Assembly (NCBI GenBank): GCA_030077755.1
Contig: JAQJZZ010000008.1
Span: 558,001 to 622,000, forward strand
DNA from: Filosporella fistucella
Taxonomy: Eukaryota; Ascomycota; Leotiomycetes; Helotiales
Direction: 5' to 3'
DNA length: 64,000 bases
In this document: in pieces, positions 35,954 to 47,258 of the stretch
Layout: every line of letters starts with the position of its first letter
How positions within the stretch are numbered: position 1 is the stretch's first letter
Position numbers and translations under genes: made by a program
The notes under the pieces: model-generated
What the model saw: only the letters and a program-made list of their open reading frames with translations
What the model was told of the DNA's origin: nothing
The model's database searches: none

Positions 35954-37284
35954 TCATATCAGATCCAACAGCCTCTCATGCTCTTTCCTCAATACCTGTG
36001 GATCATATGCCTCAAACCAAAATGCCCATACACTCTTCGTGCTAACTGCATCGTTGTCTCTTGAACTGACTGATCCAACATGCTGAGCCATATTATGGAA
36101 CAGTGCCAACCTCTGTTTCCTCCTATCATTCGAATAATCCTCAATCATCATGTCTGTCTGTCCTCTCCCTCTCTCCGTCAAATGCGTCGTCAACTCTTTG
36201 ACTTGTTCCCTTGGGAACACTAGTGCTTGTGAACAACATCCGTGTCTGTTAAGTGCAAAAACTTCGTCTGGAGGGAAAAGATTGAACTTCCCAATCATAA
36301 AACATAATGCTGTAAATGCCGGAACTATGACCAGACAAATCACCGCAATCGTCAGATTATCCAAAATCTTCCTGGTACCAGGCACGAAAAGGCGGATGCC
36401 TATCAAAATCGTGTAGCTGGCAGATATGATCATGAAAAACGTGAGTGACATATGTCCATACCAATAATCTTCTTGCGGTTCCCATTGTAAATATGTCTCT
36501 GTATAGAACAGTCGAAGATATACCCAATTCCACCATTTGCCTCCTTCTACAACCGTGTTTTCGATGTCGTGGAGTGCTTTTAAAGTTTTCGCTAGCCATC
36601 CGTCTGCGAGTATAATGTCTCCTTCGAAAATGGCAAAGTATTTCGCATTCGTCGCGTAGCACGATTCGAGCGCATAGACATAATCACTGTCATAATAAAA
36701 TCAGTCACGATCAATTGAAAATGAGGATAGACGTACAATACTCCTTTAGCCTGGAAGTCTCGCGACTTTTCTAATTCCTCTAAGTGTGCCATTGTCTTAG
36801 AATCGACATCGTAGCTAAATGATGAATCGACGGCTTTCGTCATCCAGGTCTCATTCCAGCTGGGATGAATCGTTGGATCCGTATTCACGAAAAATACACT
36901 GGCAAATAATTTCGCTCTCTCCTTCTGTGCTAGTCCTTCTAACATGGATCCCACCGCGGGGTTGATATAATTATGGCCATCGCGATGGATCGTCAGGAAC
37001 ACGGCGCATAACTCTGCGTCCTCCGATGCTTTTTCCAGTATTGCGCCGGGAGCCGAAGCTTGGTCCACATATATATCTGCTTCCTTTTCTCGGAAGGCTG
37101 AATATTCGCGGTTGTAAACGTGATCTTCTTTAAAGAAAGCAGAATGTGGTTCTCTCCAATACCGGTACTTGCAATATGTAAAGGAGAGTAGCCATCCCGC
37201 CAAAGAAATCAGAAAGACCCTCCCCGCAGCTGAGTGCAAAATGAAGCTTATGAGCGGACGTATCTTCAAGCTCTTCAGGCGCAT
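35954..37284 (-). CDS. PGAP4-like (TMEM246 family) GPI-glycan transferase
   Basis: The model is complement(join(35954..36686,36737..37284)), 426 aa. The intron has a GTACGT donor and GACAG acceptor, and joining restores AKGVFDYVYALESCY. An N-terminal membrane anchor (about residues 12-35) is followed by a luminal glycosyltransferase domain with FEGDIILADGW as the probable DxD-equivalent nucleotide-sugar site. Two adjacent hydrophobic helices then interrupt the domain, and a C-terminal HGCCSQALVFPR segment follows. This layout, with tandem transmembrane helices inserted in a GT-A domain, is characteristic of PGAP4, which adds a GalNAc side chain to GPI anchors in the Golgi. The exact sugar in fungi is uncertain. 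Confidence 0.82.
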
Positions 37285-39389
37285 GATTTCGAGGCCACTG
37301 AGGGCAAGTCCGCGAAGAAGGAGATGGTTAACGCATTTGTGACGTTGGAAATAAACAATAGAAAGAGATCTTAAATCGTGAGATCATGGTTACCTGCCTT
37401 GTGGGATCAGCACTAACCTATATTAGGGTGCGTTTCATGAATCTTTCGTCCCGTCTGCGACGGTGGCTTGGTAGCCTCTTGGCCCTGAAGTTGGACAGTT
37501 AAGCGAATCCCCCTTTTTCTTTACCCCATGCCCCACAGCTTTATTTGGACTACAAAGAAAGCTTAATGTTACTTACATGTGCTACTTGAGTGCTGTAATA
37601 ATTTATTTTCGTTAAATCTCGAAAGAAAGTCGAATGAGGACTTTTGTAGGAAATCTTTTCATTGCCCGGCAGATTATTGCAGGCATGCATAAGCTAACAT
37701 TCGCTGTGCCTCTTGGATGCTGGGCACCTGGGTAGAACGGCAGCTGGCCTCGCTCTTTTCTGACCAATGAGCGCATCAATTTCTCGTATTACCCTGCAAC
37801 AATGCATGTTTCCGTTGTGGCTTTATGATGCTCCAGTGGTGGCTGCGTCAAGGAGAGTTATAATACATCAACCCGCTGATGGACATATGAGCAAAATATG
37901 CTGTCTCCAGATATCCGCCACATGACAAAAATCAATAAATTCATTTGGTCTATTTGTTACTATGAACCACTGAAGAATATGAGGTACGAGGCTTCAAGCC
38001 CATCTGGCTGCTATTCTGCAATCTGATTTACCACTACGCTCACTCAGCCTCTCCATTTGATGCCCTCTCATCACCACGTGATATAATTGGTCCAGATTAG
38101 TGGAAACCCAGGTTGAAGCTTAAATGGACGGTTAACTCTCTTAGGACATCTGCGTATATGTATACGCATGTATCTTGTTAAACTGTGCAATGGTGGCTAA
38201 ATAATGAAGTTGAGTATTATGTCTGCAGATTCGTCATATGCTCTTATTGGTGTGGTCTTTGAGGAAAGTCTTCATATTGTGCACCTCTAGCAGCATACCA
38301 GCAAATCGTACTCATATCCTGACGCATAAAGAATGCTCGCTCAAAGTAGTAGCATTTGAAAAGTATGCTTGCGGTTAAGAAAGTGAGGTAAGAACAGATA
38401 ATGTATATAGCTCGCCATTTAGGGGTGGCAGTGTCGTTTTTGATGTTTGATCAGGCTGGCAGTCAGCCTGCAGCCCAAGGCGGAGGCACAGCCACCACCA
38501 TTTGCCGCCTCAAAAAGTCTACTTTGGCACAAATTTGCAAAATAGGCGATTAAGAATTATCAACCCGTTTTGATGTTGTTTTGGTCGCTTTGGCAATATA
38601 CAAACTTAGGTTTCGCAATTTATACATCACATTAATACAGACATATTTTGTACTCTTGCTTCGTGCTTATCATACCACTTGAAATTTGTACGCGATGTAT
38701 AGTGGATAAGTAGCCATGACTTCTCTCTGTTGTGCTACATCGGAATCTCTGAAGTACTTAGACCAGGGATCGAACTTCACAATGTTTACCCCTATCAAGC
38801 AGCGTATTTTAAATATTTGACACTATGCAAAAGCTTTTCTGTTTTTCCTTATTTCGCCCTGCAAGAATTAAGGAGATGTAATCTAAAGATTGACCGAAGT
38901 TTGTTTTTGTGTTTGTGTGATTTTATGTGGTTAAGTATCACATTGCGAATAATAGTTCATATTGATGGTTTTTGCGATATTCTCGCCGTGCAGGTGCCGT
39001 TCACGAACAACAAGGGCATATATGCAGCCAGAAGATCATGACTCCACTTCGTTGATAACAAGATTTCTTTATCAACGAAACGACTTGTTCTGGTTCAGGG
39101 TTATGTTTAGGCTTTATAGGAGAGTGTCAAGCAAGAATATTGGAGTTTGTACACGTTACATGCATACCAACAGTTTCCTGATGTTCGTATTGGCGAATAC
39201 TTCCGTCGAGGTGCATGTATACCACAGTTCTTTGACCTCCACCCGGCTGAAGCGGGCAGGTTGATGCAAAACACAGCAAGTTACCCCAATCATTCAAGAA
39301 CTAAGGTACTTGCTCACAGCTCATGAAAACCTCCAGGAAATCGCCAGACTGTCTTTTGTCATTGGTATCTTGAATTCCAATCAGTCATC
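37285..39389. other. Long intergenic region, nothing seen
   Basis: 2.1 kb of AT-rich DNA. It serves as divergent upstream sequence for the PGAP4-like gene and the sulfotransferase-like gene. No ORF here looks real, and I saw no inverted or tandem repeat. Confidence 0.4.
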
Positions 39390-40412
39390 ATGGCAGTTTC
39401 TGAGCAACAACCGCGAAAGTTCTACCTTTTCACACATCCACGGACTGCATCTAATCTACTGGTCACTATGCTTGGCGTCGAGGACCAGCCCAGTCTCACG
39501 AGCGAAAAACGCAGAGGAGGTGGGTATTTCTTTCTGCCTACTCTTCAACTCCAATTTTTAGGGCCAAAATTGAATGGGAAGCCCCTCGACAAATGGACTG
39601 AGCAAGAGAGAGCGGAATTGAAGCAGTTGCACCATAGTTGCTTTGAATCCTTGCAAAGTTACACCGACGCTGCTTCTGCTAAAGGAAAAGACATCTTTGT
39701 GAAAGAGCATGTCGTCATGATGACAGAACCAGTTGCTGTATCAACTCTGGTCTTTGGTAACGGATCTACCGACGAGACACCATGGACAGCCGGTACTGGT
39801 TCATCAAAGACACACACTCCGTCGAACAACACGGTGCTGCCTGATGAATTTCTCAAACAATGGCTCCCAACATTTCTCATCCGACATCCAGCTCTAGTGA
39901 TCTCCTCAATGTTCCGGACGTTTGTAGACAATGAAAATCTGGAAGATGCGGTGAAGGACGCTAATGTTATGTACCCTCACATGACGTTGCATTGGACCCG
40001 AACACTGTACGATTGGTATCTCGAAAACCGTCCGGTTGCACAAATCGGAGACGAGTCGCAATCTGTTTGGCCTATTATTCTGGATGCGGACGATATTATG
40101 CTGAGACCCAAGATTGTTCTCAAGTATAGTCAGCTCCTTGGTTTTGATGAGAGCAAGCTGAAGACTTCGTGGGAACCGATGAGGGAGGAGATTTTGGCAC
40201 AGATGCCAGCAAGAGAAAGGAGATTCTTGACCACCATTGCGCCGTCCACCGGTATTGTCAAAGGAAAAACTGCTGTTGGTTTGGATATCAATGAAGAGAT
40301 TGCGAAATGGAAAGTAGAGTTTGGGGAGGAAGGAGGAGCGATGGTGGAGAAATGGGTTCATGATGCTATGCCGGACTATGAGTATATGATGGCAAAAAGG
40401 TTAACTGCATAA
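39390..40412 (+). CDS. Sulfotransferase-like P-loop protein
   Basis: A single exon of 340 aa with an ATG at 39390. Near the N-terminus, KFYLFTHPRTASNLLVTML matches the 5' phosphosulfate-binding loop of sulfotransferase-fold proteins (F-x-x-x-x-R-T/S-x-S-x-x-L). Later FLIRHPALVISS and WPIILDADDIM are segments found in the fungal 'P-loop/sulfotransferase' family often annotated near secondary metabolism genes. The substrate is unknown. No obvious biosynthetic partners flank it here. Confidence 0.75.
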   Translation: MAVSEQQPRKFYLFTHPRTASNLLVTMLGVEDQPSLTSEKRRGGGYFFLPTLQLQFLGPKLNGKPLDKWTEQERAELKQLHHSCFESLQSYTDAASAKGKDIFVKEHVVMMTEPVAVSTLVFGNGSTDETPWTAGTGSSKTHTPSNNTVLPDEFLKQWLPTFLIRHPALVISSMFRTFVDNENLEDAVKDANVMYPHMTLHWTRTLYDWYLENRPVAQIGDESQSVWPIILDADDIMLRPKIVLKYSQLLGFDESKLKTSWEPMREEILAQMPARERRFLTTIAPSTGIVKGKTAVGLDINEEIAKWKVEFGEEGGAMVEKWVHDAMPDYEYMMAKRLTA

Positions 40413-40951
40413 TTCAAGGCTTGATTTGGTAGAAGATGAATTAAAGACTAAAAGCGTTTTGGCGTTCCAGAATTTGCCACATTCGATTCCTCGTGAGGAG
40501 AGCCGCCTACGTAGAAACAGCCTCACCCTTGTGATGTCTCGACAAAAAAGTGGCAATATTATGGTGAGCATGCGCTGGAGATACAGGGGTTTCCAGCGCT
40601 GTGCTCCCTGGGTGTTGTGCGACCTCCGTCGATTTTTAAGGAGCACAGCCTAGAGCCGATGGTGATGCGTCTCGACCACCCTCGATCAAGACATTCGAAA
40701 ACGAAACCCACAACAAAGAATTTTGCAATGTCTCAGTTCTTTGCTTTATTTTTTGGTTGCTTCCAGGCAAATTTCCTCCAAAATCTGAAATATCGCGTTT
40801 CGAGTGAACAAAGAGAGGAATTCAGTTCCGCCTACAGCATTAATTCCCACGTATCATTCGAGTCCTCTATTCTTAAAAACCTGCAACTTTGTTATATCCT
40901 TTAACTTATCAAGTCTCTTCCTATTATGTTATAGACTTGGTAGCTTTCAAA
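40413..40951. other. Intergenic, one motif of note
   Basis: Around 40613-40640 a GTTGTGCGACCTCCGTCG word followed by a T run resembles, in reverse complement, the repeated motif of 7.8-9.9 kb. No gene is visible. Confidence 0.35.
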
Positions 40952-41568
40952 ATGGTTAGTTTCAAGGTTATCGCATCGCTTTTTTCTATCATTTCCTTCG
41001 CCACTGCTGTGTCGCCGCCACGATATTATGGTACGAGTCGTTTCCTGCGTTCCCCCAAGTATAAAAATGCTAATGATAATCATAGTCTCGATAACAGGAG
41101 TAAAGTCAGGTCCAGTCTACCCAGACAAAATCAATAACACCGATGTCCAAATCCTCAACTCAGCCATCATCACAAGTTTTAGCTTTAGCGGTATCACAGC
41201 CCGAGACACGGCTACAGGTGCACTTGCCGGAAAGGTGCAATATAATCCTATCACTATCACTAAGAAGCCTGATGCCAGTTCTATCATGCTTATGAAAGTC
41301 TTCCATGCACAGGAGCCAGTGACTGTCCTTGTCACTATGGTAGAAGATGCAGATAGTGAGTGGTTCTTATATAGTTGGGGTATGAATGTACTGATATTAT
41401 ATTTTAGGTGCTCACCGGACTACAAAATTACAATGGAAATTGAATAAGGGTGCAATCGCGAAGATTTTGTATGATGGTAGTGTGGAAACGCTAGGATTCA
41501 CGTTCAAGACTGCGGATTTCATGGCTTTCACTGCAGTAAACACGGCTATGACCACTATTACGTGGTAG
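40952..41568 (+). CDS. Small secreted protein with an Hcp-like fold signature
   Basis: The model is join(40952..41030,41086..41355,41408..41568), 169 aa. The signal peptide MVSFKVIASLFSIISFATA is followed by a mature domain. Exon 2 gives SFSFSG, then GKVQYNPITITKKPDASSI and VTVLVTMVED; exon 3 gives TTKLQWKLNKGAIAKI. This order of strands, with S-W/F-S-F-G and P-(I/L)-T-(I/V)-T-K-x-x-D-x-S-S, is how bacterial type VI secretion tube proteins (Hcp) read. A eukaryotic secreted version is unexpected. The acceptor for exon 2 could also be 41098, twelve bases later and in frame. Gene structure is well supported; the family assignment is pattern recognition only. Confidence 0.7.
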
Positions 41569-42623
41569 AGAAGGCTGTCGGTTGAGTTTTTCCCCTTTTA
41601 GGACCATATATACTCTGTTCCAGCTTTTCTTCTATGAAGGGTTCAAGAATGCCTCAATTTGATCAAAAAATTTGACTGTCACGTGCATTACTGCACGAAA
41701 TCCCCCTATTCTACTCTCTCGTGTGAACATCGGCTAGCCGAGCATTAAAACGCTAAAGTTGCCCTTCTACGACATTTCCATGATCAAAATAACGGCAATT
41801 AACTAGCCATTCCTTCTCACGTCCAATCAACGTTCCAAGGTACGACCAGTGTCTCTGTTTGCACCTAGTGTTCTGTCCCGTCAATAATATTTTTAGCAGA
41901 TTGCTCAGTATTTTCCGAACTTAAATTAAAACCCTCCTCGGGTTCAGTAAATTTCATATAAATCGGATTGAAATATCAAATCGCCGTCATATCAAAGGCA
42001 TTCGTCAGAAGCTGAACTGACGCCTTGCGATCCATCAGGTGAAATCATTTTATTCCTGTATCCATGATGTTGGTAATTACCATCAAAATATACTGAATCT
42101 GCTTTGACGACGAACACATTCATCTGGTCAACAACATATTTTCGGGAAGAAACGGGTTCTTGTTCCTCGTGTACAGTAGGAATCAGAAATTCTTATAAAC
42201 GGCGACAATTATCAATAGTTCAAGTCATGGACGCCGGCCTCGGGACAGCACGCCCAAAATTTAGATGTGTCCAGAGCCCCGGATCGCCGACCAGTTTGAG
42301 TTTCAGCGTGTGGCGCATCCCCAAGCAGCCTCAAAAGGCGTCCGCTAGGCGCAAGCCGGATCGGATAACCGGTAACACCACCTGATGTCGAAGGCAGTAC
42401 TTATCTACAACAACAAATGACATGATTATACCATGTCAAAATCGCTAAATTAGAGATCATGCATCTCGATTGTTTGTATATCTCCGGAGGAGTAAGAAAT
42501 GTTATGAATCCCGACTCTCGATTTGATGTATATGTATCTCTGCCGTACCTATGAATTGTGGCTTTTTTCTTCACCCGCTTCAATTATTTCAAACTTACTG
42601 GCATCTTGATTATTTTTCTGACG
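41569..42623. other. Intergenic, nothing seen
   Basis: 1 kb upstream of alternative oxidase. No gene or repeat recognised. AOX promoters in fungi respond to respiratory stress, but I could not identify a site. Confidence 0.35.
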
Positions 42624-43852
42624 ATGCTGTCACGGTCAGTCCCATGTGTAAGACCTCATATGAGGTACATCTCTCCCTTGAGGGTTTCAGCTATTAGATC
42701 TGTCCCTTTCGCATCCCGGACAATTACGACTCAGGCCCAAACACTGGCATTGCAAAGAAAGATTGCCGCATCTCAAACATTCCCACGAACGGTGGTACCA
42801 AGAAGGCATCTTTCTACTACCCGTTTTCTTGGCGTGGAATCCAAGCAGGTATTCCCGCCCGTCCCTGCCACGGTGGCACCTCATATTGTTAAGACTGACA
42901 CAGTATGGAAACATGAAATGTAAGCATGAGATATCATTTTCACTGAATGTATATATACAGGACTAATATTTCATTCTCTAAAGCTTTACACAAAATGAAA
43001 TGGACCATGTTCAAATAGCGCATCGCGATACACTTACACTTTCTGATAAGTTTGCATTGGGAGCTGTCCGATTTCTTCGTTCTGCAATGGACTTTGCTAC
43101 GGGATATCGCCATCCTGATGATAGCGAAGTAGATACAGGAGACAAGGCAGCAATTAAATCAACGATGACTGAGACCAAGTGGCTTGTGAGATTTATCTTC
43201 TTGGAAAGTGTTGCGGGTGTTCCCGGTATGGTTGGGGGCATGCTGAGACATATGCGCAGCTTGCGACGGATGAAGAGAGACAATGGATGGTATGACTACT
43301 TGATATTTGTTGCTTGGATCTTGGCGCTGATATATTCGCAGGATCGAAACGCTAATTGAAGAGTCTTTCAACGAACGCATGCATCTCCTCACCTTTCTCA
43401 AACTCCACTCCCCAGGCATCTTCATGCGTACCATGATTCTCGGAGCTCAAGGCGTATTCTTCAACGCCTTCTTTCTCGCCTACATCGTCTCCCCGCGTAC
43501 ATGTCATCGTTTCGTCGGGTATCTCGAAGAAGAAGCGGTCATCACTTACACCCGCGCACTGAAAGATCTCGATGCGGGCAAACTTCCTCTTTGGAATAGA
43601 CTACAGGCTCCTGATATCGCAGTCCAATATTGGAATATGCCGGCAGAGCAACGAACTATGAAGGATCTACTTCTCTATATTCGTGCTGATGAGGCGAAAC
43701 ATAGAGAGGTGAATCATACATTGGGAAATCTGGATCAGGGTACTGATCCAAATCCATTTAACAGCAGTTTCAAGGATGAGAGCAAGCCGCATCCGAGTAA
43801 AGGACTTCATGATATGAAAGGGGTTGGGTGGACTCGTGGGGAGGCGCTTTGA
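42624..43852 (+). CDS. aox1: Alternative oxidase, mitochondrial
   Basis: This is a cyanide-resistant ubiquinol oxidase of the inner mitochondrial membrane. The model is join(42624..42919,42984..43289,43342..43852), 370 aa. The N-terminus is Arg/Ser-rich without acids, as a matrix-targeting presequence. Exon joins restore [12 protein letters not shown] and [20 protein letters not shown]. Di-iron ligands are visible in LESVAGVPG (Glu173), ERMH (Glu212, His215), the EEEAVITYT segment and [12 protein letters not shown]. The family length is about 350-370 aa. The ATG at 42624 is preferred over an upstream non-ATG extension. Exons 2-3 carry nearly the whole catalytic helical bundle. Confidence 0.96.
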
Positions 43853-44446
43853 TGGATGTGTATTATTTCTGTATAAACTTGTTCTTAGACGTTGTTTTTT
43901 TTTTTTTCTTCCCCGGAGTCATCAAAGGCTGGATAGATGGTTTTGGCGTATGTCTAGGACAAATTCAACTTAATGTTACCTTTCCAACCTTGTTTCAGTA
44001 TGAGAGAGAATAATAGTAGAAATCCAGTGTCAGAGAACTTATTTTCATGTATCACTCGATATGATTTTGTACGACTCCAAGTTCTTGGGAAGTTTATTAG
44101 TAAAGACTAGACAGACACATCTCGGCTTGCCGTGCTATCCAAATAGTAATCCAAGACGCCTGAGCAGCAATTATGCCTCATGAAATTGGCCACGCTAACT
44201 TACCTAACTAAGCTACAGCCCCTCCATGACCATCCTCAGAAACCCCATGCGCACCATACGTCTATACACCATTCATCTGAATGACTGTTTCGTCGTTTGT
44301 CTTCTGGTTATTTTTCAGAACACAATATGTTTCATCCGAGTGTTGAATACCCATCAAAGGTATGGATTATCAAACACCGGGAAGACAAACATTACACCAT
44401 GAGGATTATCCAAGTTGGCGATAAGAATTGAAGCATTGAAACAGTA
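43853..44446. other. Intergenic, convergent 3' ends
   Basis: This lies between AOX (+) and a minus-strand gene. It contains a T run near 43895; otherwise nothing. Confidence 0.4.
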
Positions 44447-45415
44447 TTACTCCAACTCCCAACTCTCGCGTGGACGAGCCGCATCCTCTTCCTCCCACAG
44501 ATACACTTCGTGGTTCGGAGGATAAAAGACTTCTGGGAAAGGTGACATGACGCCCTCTGCGGCAAAGATGTTAGTTTGCGTGTAGAGAGAGGTGCTATTC
44601 TCAAACTTACCAAAACTCATCTCCCATTTATGCTCTAAATCGTCAATTTGAGCTTGGCTCATCGCCATTCGAAGTTCGCTTACCAATTCAGGTGAGAGAT
44701 GAGTTTCCAGGCTTGCCTGAGCTGGCTGTGTTACCAACGTCCGAATGAAAACATCCCACTTTCTGACTTCGAGGAACAATTTCAATCTGTTGATTCTAGT
44801 ATCATCAGTACCGAGAACTCTGGTGAGCGTGTGCAACATGAAGTCCTTCTTTGGGTCGCTGCTTGTTGCAGCAGTGGTGTACGTGAGGCTGAAAGACTTA
44901 AGTCCCCTTAGTGAAACAAGCTCTTGATATCCCTTAGCATCAGACAGTCGTCTGATACCTGTCTCAAAGTAGCAAGACATCAGAGTGATATCAACTGTGA
45001 GTTCCTCAAGTCCATGGCATAGCGAAAGAAGCTTGAAAGCAGCAGAGACCTTACCAAAATCCCAAGTACTTGCCATTCTCCGTAATGCATTCCGCTGAAG
45101 TGGTGGTAGAATAGCGAGATAAACCAAAAGATCCCTCGATCCCCGGAATTCGAAATGATTCCGCTCGTAGAAAGGGGTGAAACGCGTCATGACATGGTCA
45201 GTTGTGCGGCAGACGAGTCTCAGGTTCATTGCTGCTGCTGTTTGCTCCGTGTTCAAGTCCATGTGACATATGACTTTCGAGGAGCCGGGCGAAGACTGTA
45301 CGGGGCAGATGGAGCTTCCGCTTGATGCTGTTGTATGTCCGTAAATGATTGCTTGGATCTCCGCCGGGAGAGTAATTAGGCCGAGTGAAATCGGGGTAGA
45401 TGTTGAATCAGCCAT
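44447..45415 (-). CDS. Hypothetical F-box-like protein
   Basis: The model is complement(join(44447..44556,44611..45415)), 304 aa. The N-terminal LITLPAEIQAIIYGH resembles an F-box-like helix (LP-x-E-I). After it come MNLRLVCRTTDHVMTRFTPF and leucine-rich segments as in many fungal F-box/hypothetical proteins. The 54-bp intron has ideal signals (GTAAGT, AAACTAAC, GCCGCAG) yet is a multiple of three and stop-free, so it is easily missed; unspliced product would be 322 aa. The ATG at 45415 is preceded by a longer frame with no better start. An SCF-adaptor role is only a guess. Confidence 0.72.
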   Translation of the reverse strand: MADSTSTPISLGLITLPAEIQAIIYGHTTASSGSSICPVQSSPGSSKVICHMDLNTEQTAAAMNLRLVCRTTDHVMTRFTPFYERNHFEFRGSRDLLVYLAILPPLQRNALRRMASTWDFGKVSAAFKLLSLCHGLEELTVDITLMSCYFETGIRRLSDAKGYQELVSLRGLKSFSLTYTTAATSSDPKKDFMLHTLTRVLGTDDTRINRLKLFLEVRKWDVFIRTLVTQPAQASLETHLSPELVSELRMAMSQAQIDDLEHKWEMSFGKFENSTSLYTQTNIFAAEGVMSPFPEVFYPPNHEVYLWEEEDAARPRESWELE

Positions 45416-47258
45416 ATTATCTGTATCAGTGAGTATTAAGATACCAAAATGTGTGGAGTATTTTGCTTTCTTGATTATAATTCTCCCTGTCAGCACAGGT
45501 CGATTATATGGAAGAGCTGGTATTGTTGTACTTGTACAAACCTGTTGTTCCCGAAGGTGCTATTTTTGTACAGAGCTGTTTTCGCTGGAGGTATTGTATA
45601 GGACAAGACATGGATCAGTAATGCAATTTCAATACTATAACTATACCAATAGGTGTTCGTGGTTAAATTGATTGTGGTTGGGAAATATGCAAAATAAAGC
45701 GCTCCTTCATGAATATCGGTTTCAAAATACGCTGTATGTTTTCGAAATAATGAATTTTTAGGCCATACGTGACGGTTTCCTACCCAGATTCAAATTTTCT
45801 TGAGTCAGAGCGACTAGAAGATAAGATTATTTGCTTATAAAAACAGTAAATTATTGAAATTTAGAAGCTAAATGGTAGAGAGGGAGTTTCGAGAAGCATC
45901 CAGGGAGATGAGATAAAGCTAAACTTTCCATTCCACAGTTTACTTACAATAATATATCAGATAGTTTACGGCAAAAAACTTTATCACTTCAAGTTCTCTC
46001 CGCATGACTTGACTGACATTTTGACTGGCAATAGCCAAGACTAGGCAACCAGGCTATATGAACAAAAACAACAGAAAGCAAAGCGTAATCATGAGGCCTG
46101 GTAAAATTCGCAGCACTTCGCCCTGAACACAAACTTGAATCTCTCCATGCTGTAAACACCACACGCGCTCTCTTCGATGGCACAGGAGGTTAGAACATAG
46201 GCCAAGTACCCTAATCAAGCAAATTGTGATAGAGAGATCTAACTCCTGATTTAAATGAAGACTTCAACTTATGCAGAGGTAGAGTGAGAAGGGTTGTAAC
46301 AGTTGTTGTTAAAATCTACATTTCGCCAAACTTCACTAGCGCCATCGAAGCAAATGGCTCCTCTTTCTGGGAGACGTGGAGGATCGCAGGATGGGTCGCT
46401 GTCACAAGGCTCAGACGAGCGAGTTTTCAGCTCATTACAAAATGAAAATTCTCCTTCGGTGTTCAAGAGAAGCACAGCAGCGTCCAGAGTCTTTGTGAGA
46501 AAAATAACGTTGCGGCCTTTGCTCACTGGCATCTCACGCTCGAAATTATGGGCAGAGCACACAATCGTACAGTAAGCGCATGGAAGAAGAACTTTAGAAG
46601 ATACGAAGCGCAACAGATAACAAGATCAAGATGGTGAACTAAGTCGCCGATGAAAACCAATGAGTTCACCCGTGGTGGGAGGGAAACCGCAAAACCACAA
46701 AAACATGAGGCTTGTGGTCAACAACTTCTTCGCTCTACCAAATCACAGATTGTAATGATATCTTAGATGCAAAACTCATGTCGCAAAAATCCGCAAAAGA
46801 CGAAGAATCCGATCTAATGAACATCCAACAACTTGAATAACCAAAAAAAAAAACGTTTTATACAATTCCGAAATTTCAAAATTAAAAAAGCAAAACTCCA
46901 CCCACCCCTGTATTATATCAGAGATGGGTTTAGAAACGCCATACAGGAATTTTAAAGAAGAATTTAGTAGGATAATATACCCTAGTATTTCGTCGGAGAA
47001 CTCTCGCTCCGCCAACTTGCGTCGGTCAGAACGAGCGCTCCTCCAACTATTTTTGCGTCGGTTGGAACTCGCGCTCCTCCCAACGACTTTTGGTATTGAG
47101 AAATCTCAACTTGCTACCCACTCCACCATAAAGGCTTTGTGGGCGAATTCTGAACAGCTTATTTGAGTATAGGGGACTAGAGTTGAGCGATATCGCAGGA
47201 TGCTTGCCTCGTGATTCACATACTGATTAGGAAATAAATTTCATTAGTTGAGATTCAT
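45416..47258. other. Long intergenic region with short GC-rich repeats
   Basis: No gene is firmly supported. At 46991-47091 three imperfect copies of CGTCGGTNGGAACTCGCGCT followed by CCTCCAAC stand in tandem (about 29, 36 and 36 bp). A minus-strand frame at 46269-46613 encodes a Cys-containing tail (CDSDPSCDPP, CFDGASEVW) but lacks an ATG, so I leave it as a possible exon of an unplaced small gene. Confidence 0.4.
46991..47091. repeat. Three short tandem GC-rich units
   Basis: Units at about 46991-47019, 47020-47055 and 47056-47091 each begin CGTCGG and contain GAAC...CGCTCC...CCAAC. Their GC-rich content contrasts with AT-rich flanks. They may be sub-terminal repeats of a decayed transposon or protein-binding sites. 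Confidence 0.55.

Noticed and set aside
28092..41568. A complete bacterial type VI secretion cluster, because Tle1-like and Hcp-like proteins co-occur
   Set aside because: Both genes have spliceosomal introns, they lie 11 kb apart with unrelated genes between, and no sheath, baseplate, VgrG or ATPase gene is present.
46269..46613. Minus-strand frame with a Cys-containing C-terminus
   Set aside because: No in-frame ATG and no clear splice acceptor to an upstream signal-peptide exon; kept only as a possibility in the intergenic entry.
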